Part shown: positions 8,855 through 23,744 of the stretch, piece by piece
Layout of the letters: the number at the start of each line of letters is the position of its first letter
How positions within the stretch are numbered: the first letter of the stretch is position 1
From: Candidatus Thiothrix anitrata
Lineage (GTDB): Bacteria > Pseudomonadota > Gammaproteobacteria > Thiotrichales > Thiotrichaceae
NCBI RefSeq assembly: GCF_017901155.1
Contig: NZ_CP072800.1
Location: forward strand, 2,197,283 to 2,261,282
Direction of reading: 5' to 3'
Length of the DNA stretch: 64,000 nucleotides
Notes under the pieces: generated by a model
Database searches by the model: none
Seen by the model: only the letters and a program-made list of their open reading frames with translations
What the model was told of the DNA's origin: nothing
Translations under genes and position numbers: made by a program

Positions 8855-10228
8855 TCACCCCACCTGCTTAAACCGCAACCCCGCCCGTAAACCGGGGTGA
8901 TTATCCGCCAAGTGCATTTGCGCCCCGTGTAAATCGGCGACTGCTTTCACAAGGCTTAAACCCAAACCATTGCCCGGTGTGCTGCGGGCATTATCGAGCC
9001 GGGTGAAACGTTGCAATACTGCGTCGTGCTGATCAGCGGGGATGCCGGGGCCATTGTCGGCGACGCACACTTCGATGTTGTCGCCGACCCGTTGCGCACT
9101 CAAGCTAATCGTGCCGCCAGCGGGGGTGTATTTCACCGCATTGTCGAGCAAATTGGTAATGGCTTGCGCCAGTAATTGACGGTTGCCATGGGTTGTTAAG
9201 CCCGCGCTGGCGGTGTGCTGGAGTGTCAGGTTTTGTTCTTCGGCAACCGCGCTGTAAAGGTCAGCCAATTCAGCCGTGAGTTCGGAAAGATCAACACTAG
9301 ACCAATCGTCGCGCTGCACCCCTGATTCGATTTGCGCAATGCTCAATAGCGCGTTGAAAGTGCGGATTAATTCATCGACCTCCTGAATCGTGTCCTGAAT
9401 CAGCAGTGGGTAATTGGTGTTGGTTTCAGGCTCATACTGGCTGGCTTCGAGCCGGTTGCGAATGCGGTTTAACGGGTTGCGTAAATCGTGCGCCAGATTA
9501 TCAGTGACTTCACGCATTCCTTGCATCAGGTGTTGAATACGCTCCAGCATGGCGTTTAATACGTGGCTGAGGCGGTCAAATTCATCTTCACGGCGGGTAA
9601 CGGGAATGCGTTGTGCAAGGTTGCCGCTGACAATTTCATTGGCGGTTTTACCAATCGCATTCATGCGGTGCAACACGTTATGCCCCATGAAACTACCGCC
9701 GATAATCGCCAGCGCGAAAATCAAACCACTGGCACTTAATACCGTGATTAATAAGCGATTGAGTAAAGCGTGTTGTTCCCGGAGATCAATTGCCACCAAC
9801 AATTGATAACCACCGGGCAGCAAGGTTAATAGCAAACGGGTCGGCTGCTTTTGCTGCAAATTGCCGGTAATCGTCCCCAGCGGCAAAGTCGCAAACGCTT
9901 GGGTGTAATCGTTATTCAGGCGGTCAAATTCAATATCGCGGGTTAAATCCTGCTGCTGGCGATGCACCAGTTTGGAAACCAGATAGCGCGAATCATCATC
10001 ACCGTTTTTGACATGAATAATCTGGATTAAACCCTCGACAGCAGCGATGCGGTAACTGCGCAATAACGCATTGGTTTCAAGCTGTAAACGGGTGTCGGTT
10101 TGCTCACGGATTTGTGATTCCGCCATCCAATAAATAACCCCCAACGCACCCGCAGAAACCGCGCTAAACAGCAGCGCGTAAACCAGTGACATGCGAAAAA
10201 TGGTGGTGCGAAACAGTTTTTGAATCAT
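8855..10228 (-). CDS. Two-component sensor histidine kinase
   Basis: 457 residues, inner membrane. Membrane spans at about 13-35 and 157-180 flank a periplasmic sensor segment. Then come HAMP (about 181-235), the H-box NLAHDLRNPLNR with His247 as the phospho-acceptor, the N-box LLDNAVKYTP, and the G boxes VADNGPGIP and GNGLGLSLVKAV. It is the last gene of the minus-strand tetR-adaptor-pump-regulator-kinase operon, 6 bp after its response regulator. The input signal is probably a pump substrate or envelope stress, which is inferred from context only. Confidence 0.92.
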   Translation of the reverse strand: MIQKLFRTTIFRMSLVYALLFSAVSAGALGVIYWMAESQIREQTDTRLQLETNALLRSYRIAAVEGLIQIIHVKNGDDDSRYLVSKLVHRQQQDLTRDIEFDRLNNDYTQAFATLPLGTITGNLQQKQPTRLLLTLLPGGYQLLVAIDLREQHALLNRLLITVLSASGLIFALAIIGGSFMGHNVLHRMNAIGKTANEIVSGNLAQRIPVTRREDEFDRLSHVLNAMLERIQHLMQGMREVTDNLAHDLRNPLNRIRNRLEASQYEPETNTNYPLLIQDTIQEVDELIRTFNALLSIAQIESGVQRDDWSSVDLSELTAELADLYSAVAEEQNLTLQHTASAGLTTHGNRQLLAQAITNLLDNAVKYTPAGGTISLSAQRVGDNIEVCVADNGPGIPADQHDAVLQRFTRLDNARSTPGNGLGLSLVKAVADLHGAQMHLADNHPGLRAGLRFKQVG

Positions 10229-10234
10229 ACCGGT

Positions 10235-10915
10235 TTACACGCTGGGGTCATGCAATAAATAGCCTGCACCACGAATCGTGTGCAACAGCGGCACGTCAAA
10301 ATCCTTATCCACTTTACTGCGCAGGCGGCTGACATGAACATCAATCACATTGGTTTGCGGGTCGAAATGGTAGTCCCAGACTTTTTCCAGCAACATGGTG
10401 CGGGTCACGACTTGTCCCGCGTGGCGCATGAAATATTCGAGTAAATTGAATTCACGTGGTTGCAAGCTAATCACCGTGCCAGCGCGGGTAACGCGGCGTT
10501 TCAGCAAGTCCATTTCCAAGTCACGGACTTTCAGCAGGGTTTGCTCTTGCTGTGGTTGCACCCGTCGCAATAAGGCTTGTAACCGCGCCAGTAATTCGCT
10601 GAAGGCATAGGGTTTTACCAAATAATCATCGCCGCCCGCACGTAAACCGTCGACACGATTATCCACTTCGCCCAGCGCACTTAAAATCAGCACCGGCGTT
10701 TGCATTCCGGTTGAACGCAAATGCTGAATCAATGACAAACCATCGCGTTTCGGCAACATCCGATCCACGATCAGCGCGTCGTAATTCCCGGTGAGCGCGA
10801 GGTGCAAACCGTCCTCGCCATTAGCCGCGTGATCCACGACATAACCCGCTTCCACTAAGCCTTTTTGGATAAAACTGGCAGTTTGGCGGTCATCTTCAAC
10901 GATTAGTATGTTCAT
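10235..10915 (-). CDS. OmpR/PhoB-type response regulator
   Basis: 226 residues. The receiver domain has the acidic pocket VEDD (Asp8, Asp9), phospho-acceptor Asp51 in LIVDRMLPKRDG and Lys101 in DDYLVKPYAFSELLAR. The C-terminal winged helix carries the family pattern (LQPREFNLLEYFMRHAGQVV, NVIDVHVSRLRSKVD). It is co-transcribed with the downstream kinase gene and the upstream RND pump genes, so it probably controls this operon or related efflux functions. Confidence 0.94.
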   Translation of the reverse strand: MNILIVEDDRQTASFIQKGLVEAGYVVDHAANGEDGLHLALTGNYDALIVDRMLPKRDGLSLIQHLRSTGMQTPVLILSALGEVDNRVDGLRAGGDDYLVKPYAFSELLARLQALLRRVQPQQEQTLLKVRDLEMDLLKRRVTRAGTVISLQPREFNLLEYFMRHAGQVVTRTMLLEKVWDYHFDPQTNVIDVHVSRLRSKVDKDFDVPLLHTIRGAGYLLHDPSV

Positions 10916-10931
10916 AGCCTAGCAGCATAAA

Positions 10932-13900
10932 CTACTGCACGGATTTTGGAAGTGACAGATTGTTAATGTGCGCCTTGCGAAACCACACCGTATAAAGTGC
11001 TGGTAAAAATAACAAGGTCAACACGGTCGCCACCAGCAAACCGCCCATAATCGCTATCGCCATTGGCCCGAAAAATACGCTTTTTGACAAGGGAATCATC
11101 GCTAAAATCGCTGCCAACGCGGTGAGCATAATCGGACGAAACCGCCGCACCGCCGCTTCCACTACTGCGTCATTGAAGCTTTGCCCGTCGCTCAAATTGC
11201 GCTCGATTTGATCCACTAAAATGACCGAATTGCGCATAATCATGCCCGACAAAGCAATCGTTCCCAGCATGGCGACGAACCCAAACGGGCGATCAAACAG
11301 CAATAAGAACAGCACCACCCCAATCAGGCCAAACGGCGCGGTTAACACCACCATAATGACGCGCTGAAAACTCTGCAATTGAATCATCAACAGCGTCAGC
11401 ACCACCACAATAAACAGCGGAAAACCCGCACCGATGGATTCATTGCCTTTCGCGCTTTCTTCCACCGCGCCACCGGTTTCTAAGCGATAACCCAACGGCA
11501 ATTGTTCGCGCAGAGTTTGCAACTGCGCTTCTACTTCGGCGGTAACGGTTGGGGCTTGGATTTTGCCGTAAATATCGCCGCGTACCGTGATGGTTCGTAC
11601 CCGGTTGCGATGCCATAGCACCCCGTCTTCCTGCACATACTCAATCTTGCTTAATTGCGATAACGGCACGGTTTTGCCGCTGGAAGTGGTGACATTTAAC
11701 CCTGCCAACCGCGACAATGCATTACGCTCCTCTTCTGCCCCGCGTAATAGAATCGGAATGGTTTGATCTTGCTCACGAAACTCACCAATCGCCGTGCCTT
11801 GCAAGGTGCTTTGCAGCAATTGCGCCAGCGTGGTTTGCGTCACACCTAGGCTAATCGCTTTAGCGGTGTCGATTTGCAGGCGAATCGCTTTGCTGCGCTC
11901 GTTCCAGTCCAGATGCACATTGACTAAATACGGGTTGGCTCGCATGATTTGTGCGACTTTTTCACCCCATTCGCGCAATTGCCACAAATCATCACCCGAC
12001 ACCCGAAACTGCACCGGATAACCTACTGGCGGGCCATTTTCCAAACGAATCACCCGCCCACGCGCAAGGGTGAATTGCCCGCTTTGATCCAATAAAGTGA
12101 TTAATTTTTCCCGCAAGGTTTCACGATCTTCAATGCTATTGGTGGTAATCACCAATTGCGCAAAACTGGGGTTGGGTAATTGCTGATCCAGCGGTAAATA
12201 AAAGCGTGGCGAACCATTACCCACATACGCTACGAAATTGGCAATGTGCGCTTGTTGGGTGTTTAAGTAAGTTTCGAGGCGAGTGACTTCGGTTTGGGTG
12301 GCGGCTAATGAGGAGCCTTCCGGCAATTTCAAATCAACAATCAATTCCAAACGGGTGGCATTGGGGAAGAATTGCTTTTGTACAAACTGAAACAAAAACA
12401 ACGACCCGGCAAACATTAATACCGTCAGTAAAATCACCGTAAACGGGTAATTAACGCATCGCTGGATCAACTGCCGGAAATGCCGCAAAAACACCTCACC
12501 CCACTGATGCAGGCGGGAAGGTTTGGGGGCGTGCGTGTGAGTGACTTTCAGCAATTTAAACCCCAAATACGGAATCACCACCACCGCCGCAAACCACGAA
12601 ATCACTAACGCAATCGTGACTACCTGAAAAATCGAGCGGGTAAATTCCCCCACCGACGATTGCGCGGTAGCAATCGGTAAAAACCCCGCTGCCGTCACCA
12701 ATGTGCCGGTAAGCATCGGAATTGCGGTAGTGCTGTAAGCAAAGCTGGCGGCTTTTACCCGATCCCAGCCTTCTTCCATTTTTACCGCCATCATTTCGAC
12801 CGCGATAATCGCATCATCCACCAGCAAACCCAGTGCCAGAATCAGTGACCCCAAGGAAATTTTGTGTAAGCCAATCCCGAATAAGTGCATCGCAAAAAAC
12901 GTCCCTGCCAACACCAGCGGAATCGACAGTGCGACCACGGTTCCGGCACGCATCCCAAGGCTGATAAAGCTTACCGCCAACACAATAATGACCGCTTCCA
13001 ACACCACTTGCAGGAATTCGCCAATGGAACGTTTCACCGCAACCGGCTGGTCATTAACGCGCTGCAAACTCATGCCGACGGGGAGTTGGCTTTCTATGCG
13101 CACCAAGGCTTCGTCCAGCGATTTACCCAGCGCGATAATGTCGCCGCCTTTACGCATGGATACACCCAAACCTAAAGCAGGTTGCCCCTGAAACCGGAAG
13201 GTCGAATACGCCGGGTCTTCAAAACCGCGTTTCACCTGTGCCACTTCGCTCAGGCGCAAGGTGCGTCCGCCGACATTAATCGGTAACGCACGAATATCAT
13301 CAAGGTTGTTAAACACACCTTCGGGGCGCACATAAATCCGGTCGCTGGCGGTGTTATACGCACCCACGGCGGCAATCGCATTTTGCCCCTGCAAGCTGTC
13401 AATTACTTGCTGAATGCTGAAACCCAGCGTGGCTAATTTGCTGTTGGATAGCTCAATGTAAACGCGCTCGTGTTGTTCGCCGATACTCAAGATTTTTGCC
13501 ACATCGGTGACGCGCAGCAATTCCTTACGGATGTTATCTGCCGCATCCCGCAATTGCGCAAAGTCGAAACCATCGCCGGTCAGTGCGAAAATATTGCCGT
13601 AAGTTTCGCCGAATTCGTCGTTAAAAAACGGCCCTTGCACCCCTTGCGGTAAGGTGTGCTGCATATCCGTCACCCGTTTGCGAATATCGTAAAACATTCC
13701 AGCCATTGCTTCAGACGGCGCATGGTCTTTGGCAATCACGAAAATATTGGCCTCATTGGGGCGTGAAAAACTGCGTACAACGTCAACGTGCTGGGTTTCC
13801 ATCAGCACTTTTTCAATGCGTTCGGTGACTTGCGACTCCAATGTTTGTGCGCTTGCCCCCGGCCAATAGGCTTGAATCAGCATCACTTTAAAGGTAAACG

Positions 13901-14024
13901 GCGGGTCTTCGGATTGCCCCAGTTTGACGTAACCAAAAATCCCCAAACCCAAGGTGAGAAGCATCAGGTACAGTACGAAATTACGGTGGCGCAATGCCCA
14001 TGCGGATAAGTTGAAGCTGTTCAT
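10932..14024 (-). CDS. RND efflux pump, inner-membrane permease (AcrB-like)
   Basis: 1030 residues, the usual length for the HAE1/AcrB-type permease. The N-terminus MNSFNLSAWALRHRNFVLY leads into the first membrane span, followed by the large periplasmic loop. The proton-relay helix region contains LGLLVDDAIIAVEMM, and the second half repeats the plan (GFVAMLGTIALSGMIMRNSVILVDQI). It would export drugs or other toxic compounds using the proton gradient. The start overlaps the adaptor gene stop by 4 bp (ATGA), showing translational coupling. No outer-membrane factor gene lies in the operon, so a shared TolC-type channel is likely. Confidence 0.94.
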   Translation of the reverse strand: MNSFNLSAWALRHRNFVLYLMLLTLGLGIFGYVKLGQSEDPPFTFKVMLIQAYWPGASAQTLESQVTERIEKVLMETQHVDVVRSFSRPNEANIFVIAKDHAPSEAMAGMFYDIRKRVTDMQHTLPQGVQGPFFNDEFGETYGNIFALTGDGFDFAQLRDAADNIRKELLRVTDVAKILSIGEQHERVYIELSNSKLATLGFSIQQVIDSLQGQNAIAAVGAYNTASDRIYVRPEGVFNNLDDIRALPINVGGRTLRLSEVAQVKRGFEDPAYSTFRFQGQPALGLGVSMRKGGDIIALGKSLDEALVRIESQLPVGMSLQRVNDQPVAVKRSIGEFLQVVLEAVIIVLAVSFISLGMRAGTVVALSIPLVLAGTFFAMHLFGIGLHKISLGSLILALGLLVDDAIIAVEMMAVKMEEGWDRVKAASFAYSTTAIPMLTGTLVTAAGFLPIATAQSSVGEFTRSIFQVVTIALVISWFAAVVVIPYLGFKLLKVTHTHAPKPSRLHQWGEVFLRHFRQLIQRCVNYPFTVILLTVLMFAGSLFLFQFVQKQFFPNATRLELIVDLKLPEGSSLAATQTEVTRLETYLNTQQAHIANFVAYVGNGSPRFYLPLDQQLPNPSFAQLVITTNSIEDRETLREKLITLLDQSGQFTLARGRVIRLENGPPVGYPVQFRVSGDDLWQLREWGEKVAQIMRANPYLVNVHLDWNERSKAIRLQIDTAKAISLGVTQTTLAQLLQSTLQGTAIGEFREQDQTIPILLRGAEEERNALSRLAGLNVTTSSGKTVPLSQLSKIEYVQEDGVLWHRNRVRTITVRGDIYGKIQAPTVTAEVEAQLQTLREQLPLGYRLETGGAVEESAKGNESIGAGFPLFIVVVLTLLMIQLQSFQRVIMVVLTAPFGLIGVVLFLLLFDRPFGFVAMLGTIALSGMIMRNSVILVDQIERNLSDGQSFNDAVVEAAVRRFRPIMLTALAAILAMIPLSKSVFFGPMAIAIMGGLLVATVLTLLFLPALYTVWFRKAHINNLSLPKSVQ

Positions 14025-15106
14025 GGGCTGGCCTTGCCATCGTAGGGGATGGGATTAATGGTTTGCCCCGTGCTTAATTGGTGTACGCCAGCGGCAATTA
14101 CCTGCATACCCTTACTCAGGCCGCTAACGGTAATGCCATTTTCTTGGTAAGCCAGCACCTCAACAGCCTGGGTTTTTACCTGATGATTAGCGTCTACTAC
14201 CCACACTGCCGGTTGTTTTGCCTTTTGGAATAATGCCGAGGCGGGCAACCAATGTGCATTATCTGCGTGTGTTTGCGGTAAACGCACGTCAGCCGTCACC
14301 CCTAACGCTATATTTTCCGGTGGATTCAGTAAGCTGATTTTGACCAAAAAGCTGCGGGTAGCATCCACCGCCGGAGCAATTTCACGTACTTTACCTTGAA
14401 ATACTTGCGCCGGTTGCGCCCATAAATTCACCGAAACCAATGTGCCGACGCTCAGGTTTTTAGCGGTGTTTTCCCCCAGACGAATCTGCACTTCGCGCTC
14501 ACCTTCGTAAGCCAGATGTAAGACTGCTTGACCCGCTGCCACGACTTGCCCGGTTTCTACCATAGCGGCGGTAATGACCCCGGCTTGATCGGCGTGTAAT
14601 TCGGTGTATCCGGCTTGATTTTGTGCCAAATCCAATTGCGCTTGCACCGCACTAAGGTTGGCTTTAGCGGCATTGAGACGATTATTGTAAGTATCCAGCG
14701 CGGCCTTGCTGATAAAGTTTTTTTCAAATAAGGCGCGGTTACGTTCCCACTCGCCTTTGGCAGTATCGACTTCGGAACGCGCAGCTTGCAAGCTGGCAAG
14801 TGCTGCTTGGCGATTCAATTGCAAGTCGGTGGTGTCAAGACTGGCGAGTAATTGACCTTGTGTTACTTTGTCACCAATATCCACGTGGCGTTGGGTTAGT
14901 TTACCTGCTACCCGAAAGGCTAAATCGGCTTCCACTCGCGCCTTGATTTCGCCGGAATAACTTAAGGTGGAGGTGGCGTTTTGGTCACTGACTTCCCACA
15001 CTTGTGCGGGGCGAATCGGTGCAGGCGGGGGTGAGGATTCTTCGCAGGCAGTTAATGCTAACAGCAAACCAGCACAGGCAAGCCAGCGTAATCCAACAGG
15101 TGTCAT
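14021..15106 (-). CDS. RND efflux pump periplasmic adaptor (membrane fusion protein), lipoprotein
   Basis: About 361 residues from the ATG at 15106, which has GGAGG 7 nt upstream and overlaps the tetR stop (ATGA). The N-terminus has a lipobox (LLALTAC), so the mature protein should be lipid-anchored. The adaptor plan follows: a lipoyl-like half-motif (DLAFRVAGKLTQRHVDIGD), a long alpha-hairpin (about residues 90-170), the returning lipoyl half (GVITAAMVETGQVVAAGQ) and beta-barrel segments. It links the downstream permease to an outer-membrane channel. Confidence 0.93.
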   Translation of the reverse strand: MTPVGLRWLACAGLLLALTACEESSPPPAPIRPAQVWEVSDQNATSTLSYSGEIKARVEADLAFRVAGKLTQRHVDIGDKVTQGQLLASLDTTDLQLNRQAALASLQAARSEVDTAKGEWERNRALFEKNFISKAALDTYNNRLNAAKANLSAVQAQLDLAQNQAGYTELHADQAGVITAAMVETGQVVAAGQAVLHLAYEGEREVQIRLGENTAKNLSVGTLVSVNLWAQPAQVFQGKVREIAPAVDATRSFLVKISLLNPPENIALGVTADVRLPQTHADNAHWLPASALFQKAKQPAVWVVDANHQVKTQAVEVLAYQENGITVSGLSKGMQVIAAGVHQLSTGQTINPIPYDGKASP

Positions 15107-15741
15107 AAAGCCTCCGGTAGCAATGCCCCACGCCACAAGGCTTGTAAGGCAGTATCGAGCATGAATAAATAATCATCGGTGCAAGCACACAATAAGGCAC
15201 GTTCTTTCATCAAGGCTTTCAGCGGGGTAGGGCGCAGCAATTGCCACAAACCTAAAATCAGCGCGTAACTTTGCAGCATTAACGCTTGGGTAACATTGGG
15301 GAAATGCCGCTGTAACGCAGTGACTGCCAAATCAAGGCGTTGGTAAGTGCGTGCTTCAAACGCATAACCCACTTCCAAGGGAATGTGCCGTTCCATCATG
15401 CCGTGGCACAATGCCGCTAACGGTAAAAATGCGGGGGTATCCAGCAAAAACTGGTGATTAAGTGCCAGCATGTCGTCCATTAACATGGGGTTTTGGTGTT
15501 GGGCGCGGGCAATGACCCGATTGAAAAATTCGCTGACATGACGTTCGTGAATCGCCAGAAACAGCTCTTCCTTACTGCGGAAATACAAATATACCGTGCC
15601 TTTAGCCAGCCCCGCAGCGGTGGCAATCTCCGCCATATTTGCCATACGTTCGGGTTGGGCAAGCCAGAGTTTGACAGCGGCATCAAGGATCGCCTCACGG
15701 CGTAATTCCTTATCTTCGGGATTGGTGGCGCGGTTTTGCAT
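15103..15741 (-). CDS. TetR family transcriptional regulator of the efflux operon
   Basis: 212 residues. The N-terminal helix-turn-helix reads AILDAAVKLWLAQ...MAEIATAAGLAKGTVYLYFRSKEELF, the TetR/AcrR signature. The variable C-terminal ligand domain (about 60-212) is rich in aromatic residues. It is the first gene of the minus-strand operon and overlaps the adaptor start by 4 bp. Two operator-like copies lie directly upstream, consistent with autorepression and repression of the pump. Confidence 0.93.
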   Translation of the reverse strand: MQNRATNPEDKELRREAILDAAVKLWLAQPERMANMAEIATAAGLAKGTVYLYFRSKEELFLAIHERHVSEFFNRVIARAQHQNPMLMDDMLALNHQFLLDTPAFLPLAALCHGMMERHIPLEVGYAFEARTYQRLDLAVTALQRHFPNVTQALMLQSYALILGLWQLLRPTPLKALMKERALLCACTDDYLFMLDTALQALWRGALLPEAL

Positions 15742-15746
15742 ATAAA

Positions 15747-15798
15747 TGACTGTTGGTCAGTTGTTTATAAGGATTGTAAGTGACTGTCAGTCAGTTGT
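15747..15798 (-). promoter_or_regulatory. Tandem TetR-type operators and promoter of the efflux operon
   Basis: Two 18-bp copies of TGACTGTyrGTCAGTTGT lie at 15747-15764 and 15781-15798, 34 bp apart centre to centre. Each core is a palindrome or near-palindrome (the second contains TGACTG-T-CAGTCA). A TATAAA on the minus strand (15764-15769) lies between them, suiting a -10 box for tetR whose ATG is at 15741. TetR binding here is inferred from position and symmetry. The divergent pyrG gene starts about 120 bp away and may or may not be affected. Confidence 0.7.
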
Positions 15799-15908
15799 CC
15801 ACGGTATCATAAACCTTACTACACCATGATCATACTATCGCGGGATACCGGATGATGACTTTCTGTGATAAAGTCCGCCCGCATAATGTGACACACACAG
15901 GTGCGTAA

Positions 15909-18394
<2,486 letters not shown>

Positions 18395-18411
18395 TTTTAT
18401 TGGGAAGTTGA

Positions 18412-19695
<1,284 letters not shown>

Positions 19696-19724
19696 TACAC
19701 GGCAAGCAACTTTTGCTATCCTCT

Positions 19725-19753
19725 AGGGCGGACTTGTTTCCGCCCTATTTTTT
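19725..19753 (+). terminator. Rho-independent terminator after eno
   Basis: AGGGCGGA (19725-19732) pairs with TCCGCCCT (19739-19746) around a 6-nt loop. A and then six T residues follow on the plus strand. It lies 30 bp past the eno stop and 16 bp before the ftsB start, so ftsB and later genes need their own promoter or read-through. Confidence 0.88.
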
Positions 19754-19768
19754 GCTGAAATACCTATT

Positions 19769-20104
19769 ATGACGATGACACGCACACTCTTGTTGATTTT
19801 GAGTTTGTTGCTTTTCGGGCTGTTTGTGCGCCTTTGGGTTGGCGCGGGCAGTTATCCCGATATTTGGCGATGGGAAGCTCAAATTGATAAGCAAAATATT
19901 GAAAATGACGAACAGGCTGAAATTAACCGCAAGCTGCAAGCGGATATTGTCGGTTTGACTAAAGATACCAGTAGCATTGAAGGCCATGCCCGTAGCGAGT
20001 TGGGAATGATTAAACGTGGCGAAACCTTTTACCAAGTGATCCTACAATCAGACGCGCCTTCACCATTGCCGCCACCAGTACCGGAAAAACCGCATGTTGA
20101 ATGA
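19769..20104 (+). CDS. ftsB: Cell division protein FtsB
   Basis: 111 residues, bitopic inner-membrane divisome protein that works with FtsL and FtsQ. A membrane segment (LLLILSLLLFGLFVRLWVG) is followed by a periplasmic coiled coil (about 35-75) and the FtsB tail pattern SSIEGHARSELGMIKRGETFYQV. Position between eno and ispD is the standard place for this gene. A second ATG two codons downstream (19775) is possible. The 3' end overlaps ispD by 11 bp. Confidence 0.93.
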   Translation: MTMTRTLLLILSLLLFGLFVRLWVGAGSYPDIWRWEAQIDKQNIENDEQAEINRKLQADIVGLTKDTSSIEGHARSELGMIKRGETFYQVILQSDAPSPLPPPVPEKPHVE

Positions 20105-20817
20105 TGCGGTGTGGGTGGTGATTCCTGCCGCTGGGGTCGGGGCGAGAATGCAGGCTGATCGCCCCAAACAGTATTTACCGTTGACAGGCCGCAGCGTTAT
20201 TGAACATACCTTGGCGTGCTTTACCGGACACCCCAGCCTGGCCGGAGTGGTGGTGGCGATTACCGATGGCGACCCGTATTGGGCGGAACTCACTTCGACT
20301 TCGCTCAGTGGGCAGGGTGCGATTCATACCGCTTCTGGTGGGCGTGAACGTGCTGATTCGGTATTAAACGCGCTGGATTATTTGGTTGATACTTTGCAAG
20401 TGACAGCGGATGCGTGGGTTTTGGTGCATGATGCGGCGCGTCCGTGTTTGCAGCGTGCGGATTTGGAACGCCTGCTAGCGGTGCGTGAACAATGTGCTGA
20501 TGCCGGTGCGCTGTTAGCCGTACCGGTGCGTGACACCATGAAACGCGCCCAGCCACACAGTTTGCGGGTGGCGCGTACCGAAGACCGCGACGGTTTATGG
20601 CACGCGCTTACGCCACAAATGGCACGTTTAGGCGTATTACGCACTGCCTTGGCGACGGCGTTGGCGCAAGGTGCAACCATTACCGACGAAGCTTCGGCGT
20701 TGGAGTGGGCAGGTTTACAACCGTTACTGGTCGAAGGTGATGCCCGCAATATCAAAATCACCCGCCCCGCTGATCTGGCGTTGGCTGAGTTTTTCTTGAC
20801 CTTCAGGAGTGCAATGC

Positions 20818-20825
<8 letters not shown>
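20094..20825 (+). CDS. ispD: 2-C-methyl-D-erythritol 4-phosphate cytidylyltransferase
   Basis: Third step of the MEP isoprenoid pathway, transferring CMP from CTP. 243 residues with the nucleotidyltransferase start VIPAAGVGARMQADRPKQYLPL, the family motif VLVHDAARPC and EGDARNIKITRPADL near the end. ispF follows about 1.3 kb later, separated by arsC-like, wrbA-like and DUF2069 genes. All are chained by short overlaps and are probably co-transcribed. Confidence 0.96.
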
Positions 20826-22095
<1,270 letters not shown>

Positions 22096-22099
<4 letters not shown>

Positions 22100-22578
22100 T
22101 GCGTATCGGTCACGGTTACGATGTTCATGCGTTTACGGCGGGTGATCATGTGGTATTGGGTGGTGTGAAAATTGCGCACACGCACGCTTTTAAGGCGCAT
22201 TCGGACGGTGATGTCTTGCTGCATGCTATTTGTGACGCACTGTTAGGGGCGTTGGCATTGGGTGATATTGGGCAACATTTCCCCGATACCGCTGCCGACT
22301 ATGCCAATATCGACAGCCGTATTTTATTGCGCCATGTGTACGGTTTGGTGAAAGCACGGGGTTATGTGATTGCTAATCTCGACAGCACGATTGTGGCGCA
22401 AGCTCCGAAAATGGCTCCGCACATTGTGGCGATGCGCGAATCCATTGCGGCAGATTTAGAATGCGCTATTGATCAAATCAGCGTCAAAGCCACCACCACG
22501 GAAAAACTCGGTTTCGCAGGGCGCAAAGAAGGCATTGCCGCTCATGCAGTTGTTTTATTAGGAGTATCGCATGTTTGA
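22096..22578 (+). CDS. ispF: 2-C-methyl-D-erythritol 2,4-cyclodiphosphate synthase
   Basis: Fifth step of the MEP pathway, working with ispD upstream. 160 residues with [12 protein letters not shown] (metal-binding Asp and His), [26 protein letters not shown], and [21 protein letters not shown] near the end. It is a trimeric zinc enzyme. It overlaps the upstream DUF2069 gene by 4 bp and the next gene by 8 bp. Confidence 0.97.
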
Positions 22579-22864
22579 AAAGTTGACTGAGGATGCACTC
22601 GCAGCGGCGTTGGAAGCTTTGCCGGGTTGGGTATTGCGCGAAAACAAGTTGCATCGGGTGTTAACGTTTGTGGACTTCGTGGAAGCGTTCGGTTTTATGA
22701 CGCAAGTGGCTTTGGTTGCCGAGCGTATGAATCACCACCCGGAATGGTGCAACGTTTATAAAACCGTTGCCATCAGTCTCACCACCCACGATGCGGATGG
22801 CTTGACCGATAAAGATATTGAGCTGGCGCAGGCGATTAACCGGTTGGCGGGGTATCCGGGGTAG
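22571..22864 (+). CDS. phhB: Pterin-4a-carbinolamine dehydratase
   Basis: 97 residues, slightly short for the family. The conserved block [16 protein letters not shown] carries the catalytic histidine pair and [16 protein letters not shown] completes the signature. The enzyme recycles the pterin cofactor; in organisms without phenylalanine hydroxylase it is linked to folate or molybdopterin metabolism. The start overlaps ispF and the end overlaps the convergent gluQ stop by 29 bp. Confidence 0.93.
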   Translation: MFEKLTEDALAAALEALPGWVLRENKLHRVLTFVDFVEAFGFMTQVALVAERMNHHPEWCNVYKTVAISLTTHDADGLTDKDIELAQAINRLAGYPG

Positions 22865-23741
22865 GCTGCGGTAAGACCTGCACACGCGGTACTTTGCTCA
22901 TATCCCACTGCTGAATCGCGAAATCCCAAAATGCATTCAAGCTACCAAATGCATCAGCTTCCGGGCAGGTTTGACCCAAGAAGTGCAAAGCTGATACCAG
23001 TGTTTCTAAACGTTTATGGGTGTCCAGGGCTGGCGCGAGATTTTGTTTACTCAGTTTTTGCCCGTTTTCACTAACGGCTAACGGAATGTGGGCGTAACTG
23101 GGCTGAGGGTAGCCGAGTAAGTGTTGCAACCAGCATTGACGCGGGGTGTTGTCGAGTAAGTCTGCACCGCGCACGATTTGATTTACCCCTTGAAATGCAT
23201 CATCGACTACGACCGCTAATTGATAGGCAAACAAACCATCGGCACGCCGCACCACAAAGTCCCCGACTTCCTTGTGCAAGCGTTGGCAATAGTGACCGCG
23301 TATCAAATCGGTAAAACACACTGTTTCATCATCCGTGCGCAGACGCATTGCGTGAGCTGTATCCGTGTGGGTTTGATCCCGGCAGGTATCAGGGTAAATA
23401 AGCCCAAATTCACCGACGTGGGGGTGTTGTTGCAGGTCTTTACGTGAGCAGGTGCAAGGGTAGGTGTGTGATGCTAATGCGCTGAGGGCTTGTTGGTAAG
23501 CAGCGGTGCGCTGGCTTTGATAGAGAATCTCGTCATCCCAGCAAAATCCAAATTCGCCAAGGGTACGAATAATATCTGCGGTTGCGCCGGGTTGTTCGCG
23601 GGGTTTGTCGAGGTCTTCAATGCGTAACAGCCAACGACCCCCGGCTTGACGTGCCGCCAAGTAACTGGCAGCAGCGGCAAGTAACGAGCCAAAATGCAAT
23701 GACCCGGTGGGTGAGGGTGCGAATCTACCAACAGTGAGCAA
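22836..23741 (-). CDS. gluQ: Glutamyl-Q tRNA(Asp) synthetase
   Basis: Truncated GluRS paralogue that charges glutamate onto the queuosine base of tRNA-Asp. 301 residues, about the normal length. The HIGH-like motif is [20 protein letters not shown] zinc site CTC...YPDTC lies at about residues 98-123, and the KMSKS-like loop reads GQKLSKQN. The anticodon-binding domain of GluRS is absent, as expected. It lies directly downstream of dksA, the standard arrangement, with 3 bp between them. Confidence 0.95.
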   Translation of the reverse strand: MLTVGRFAPSPTGSLHFGSLLAAAASYLAARQAGGRWLLRIEDLDKPREQPGATADIIRTLGEFGFCWDDEILYQSQRTAAYQQALSALASHTYPCTCSRKDLQQHPHVGEFGLIYPDTCRDQTHTDTAHAMRLRTDDETVCFTDLIRGHYCQRLHKEVGDFVVRRADGLFAYQLAVVVDDAFQGVNQIVRGADLLDNTPRQCWLQHLLGYPQPSYAHIPLAVSENGQKLSKQNLAPALDTHKRLETLVSALHFLGQTCPEADAFGSLNAFWDFAIQQWDMSKVPRVQVLPQPTPDTPPTG

Positions 23742-23744
23742 GGC

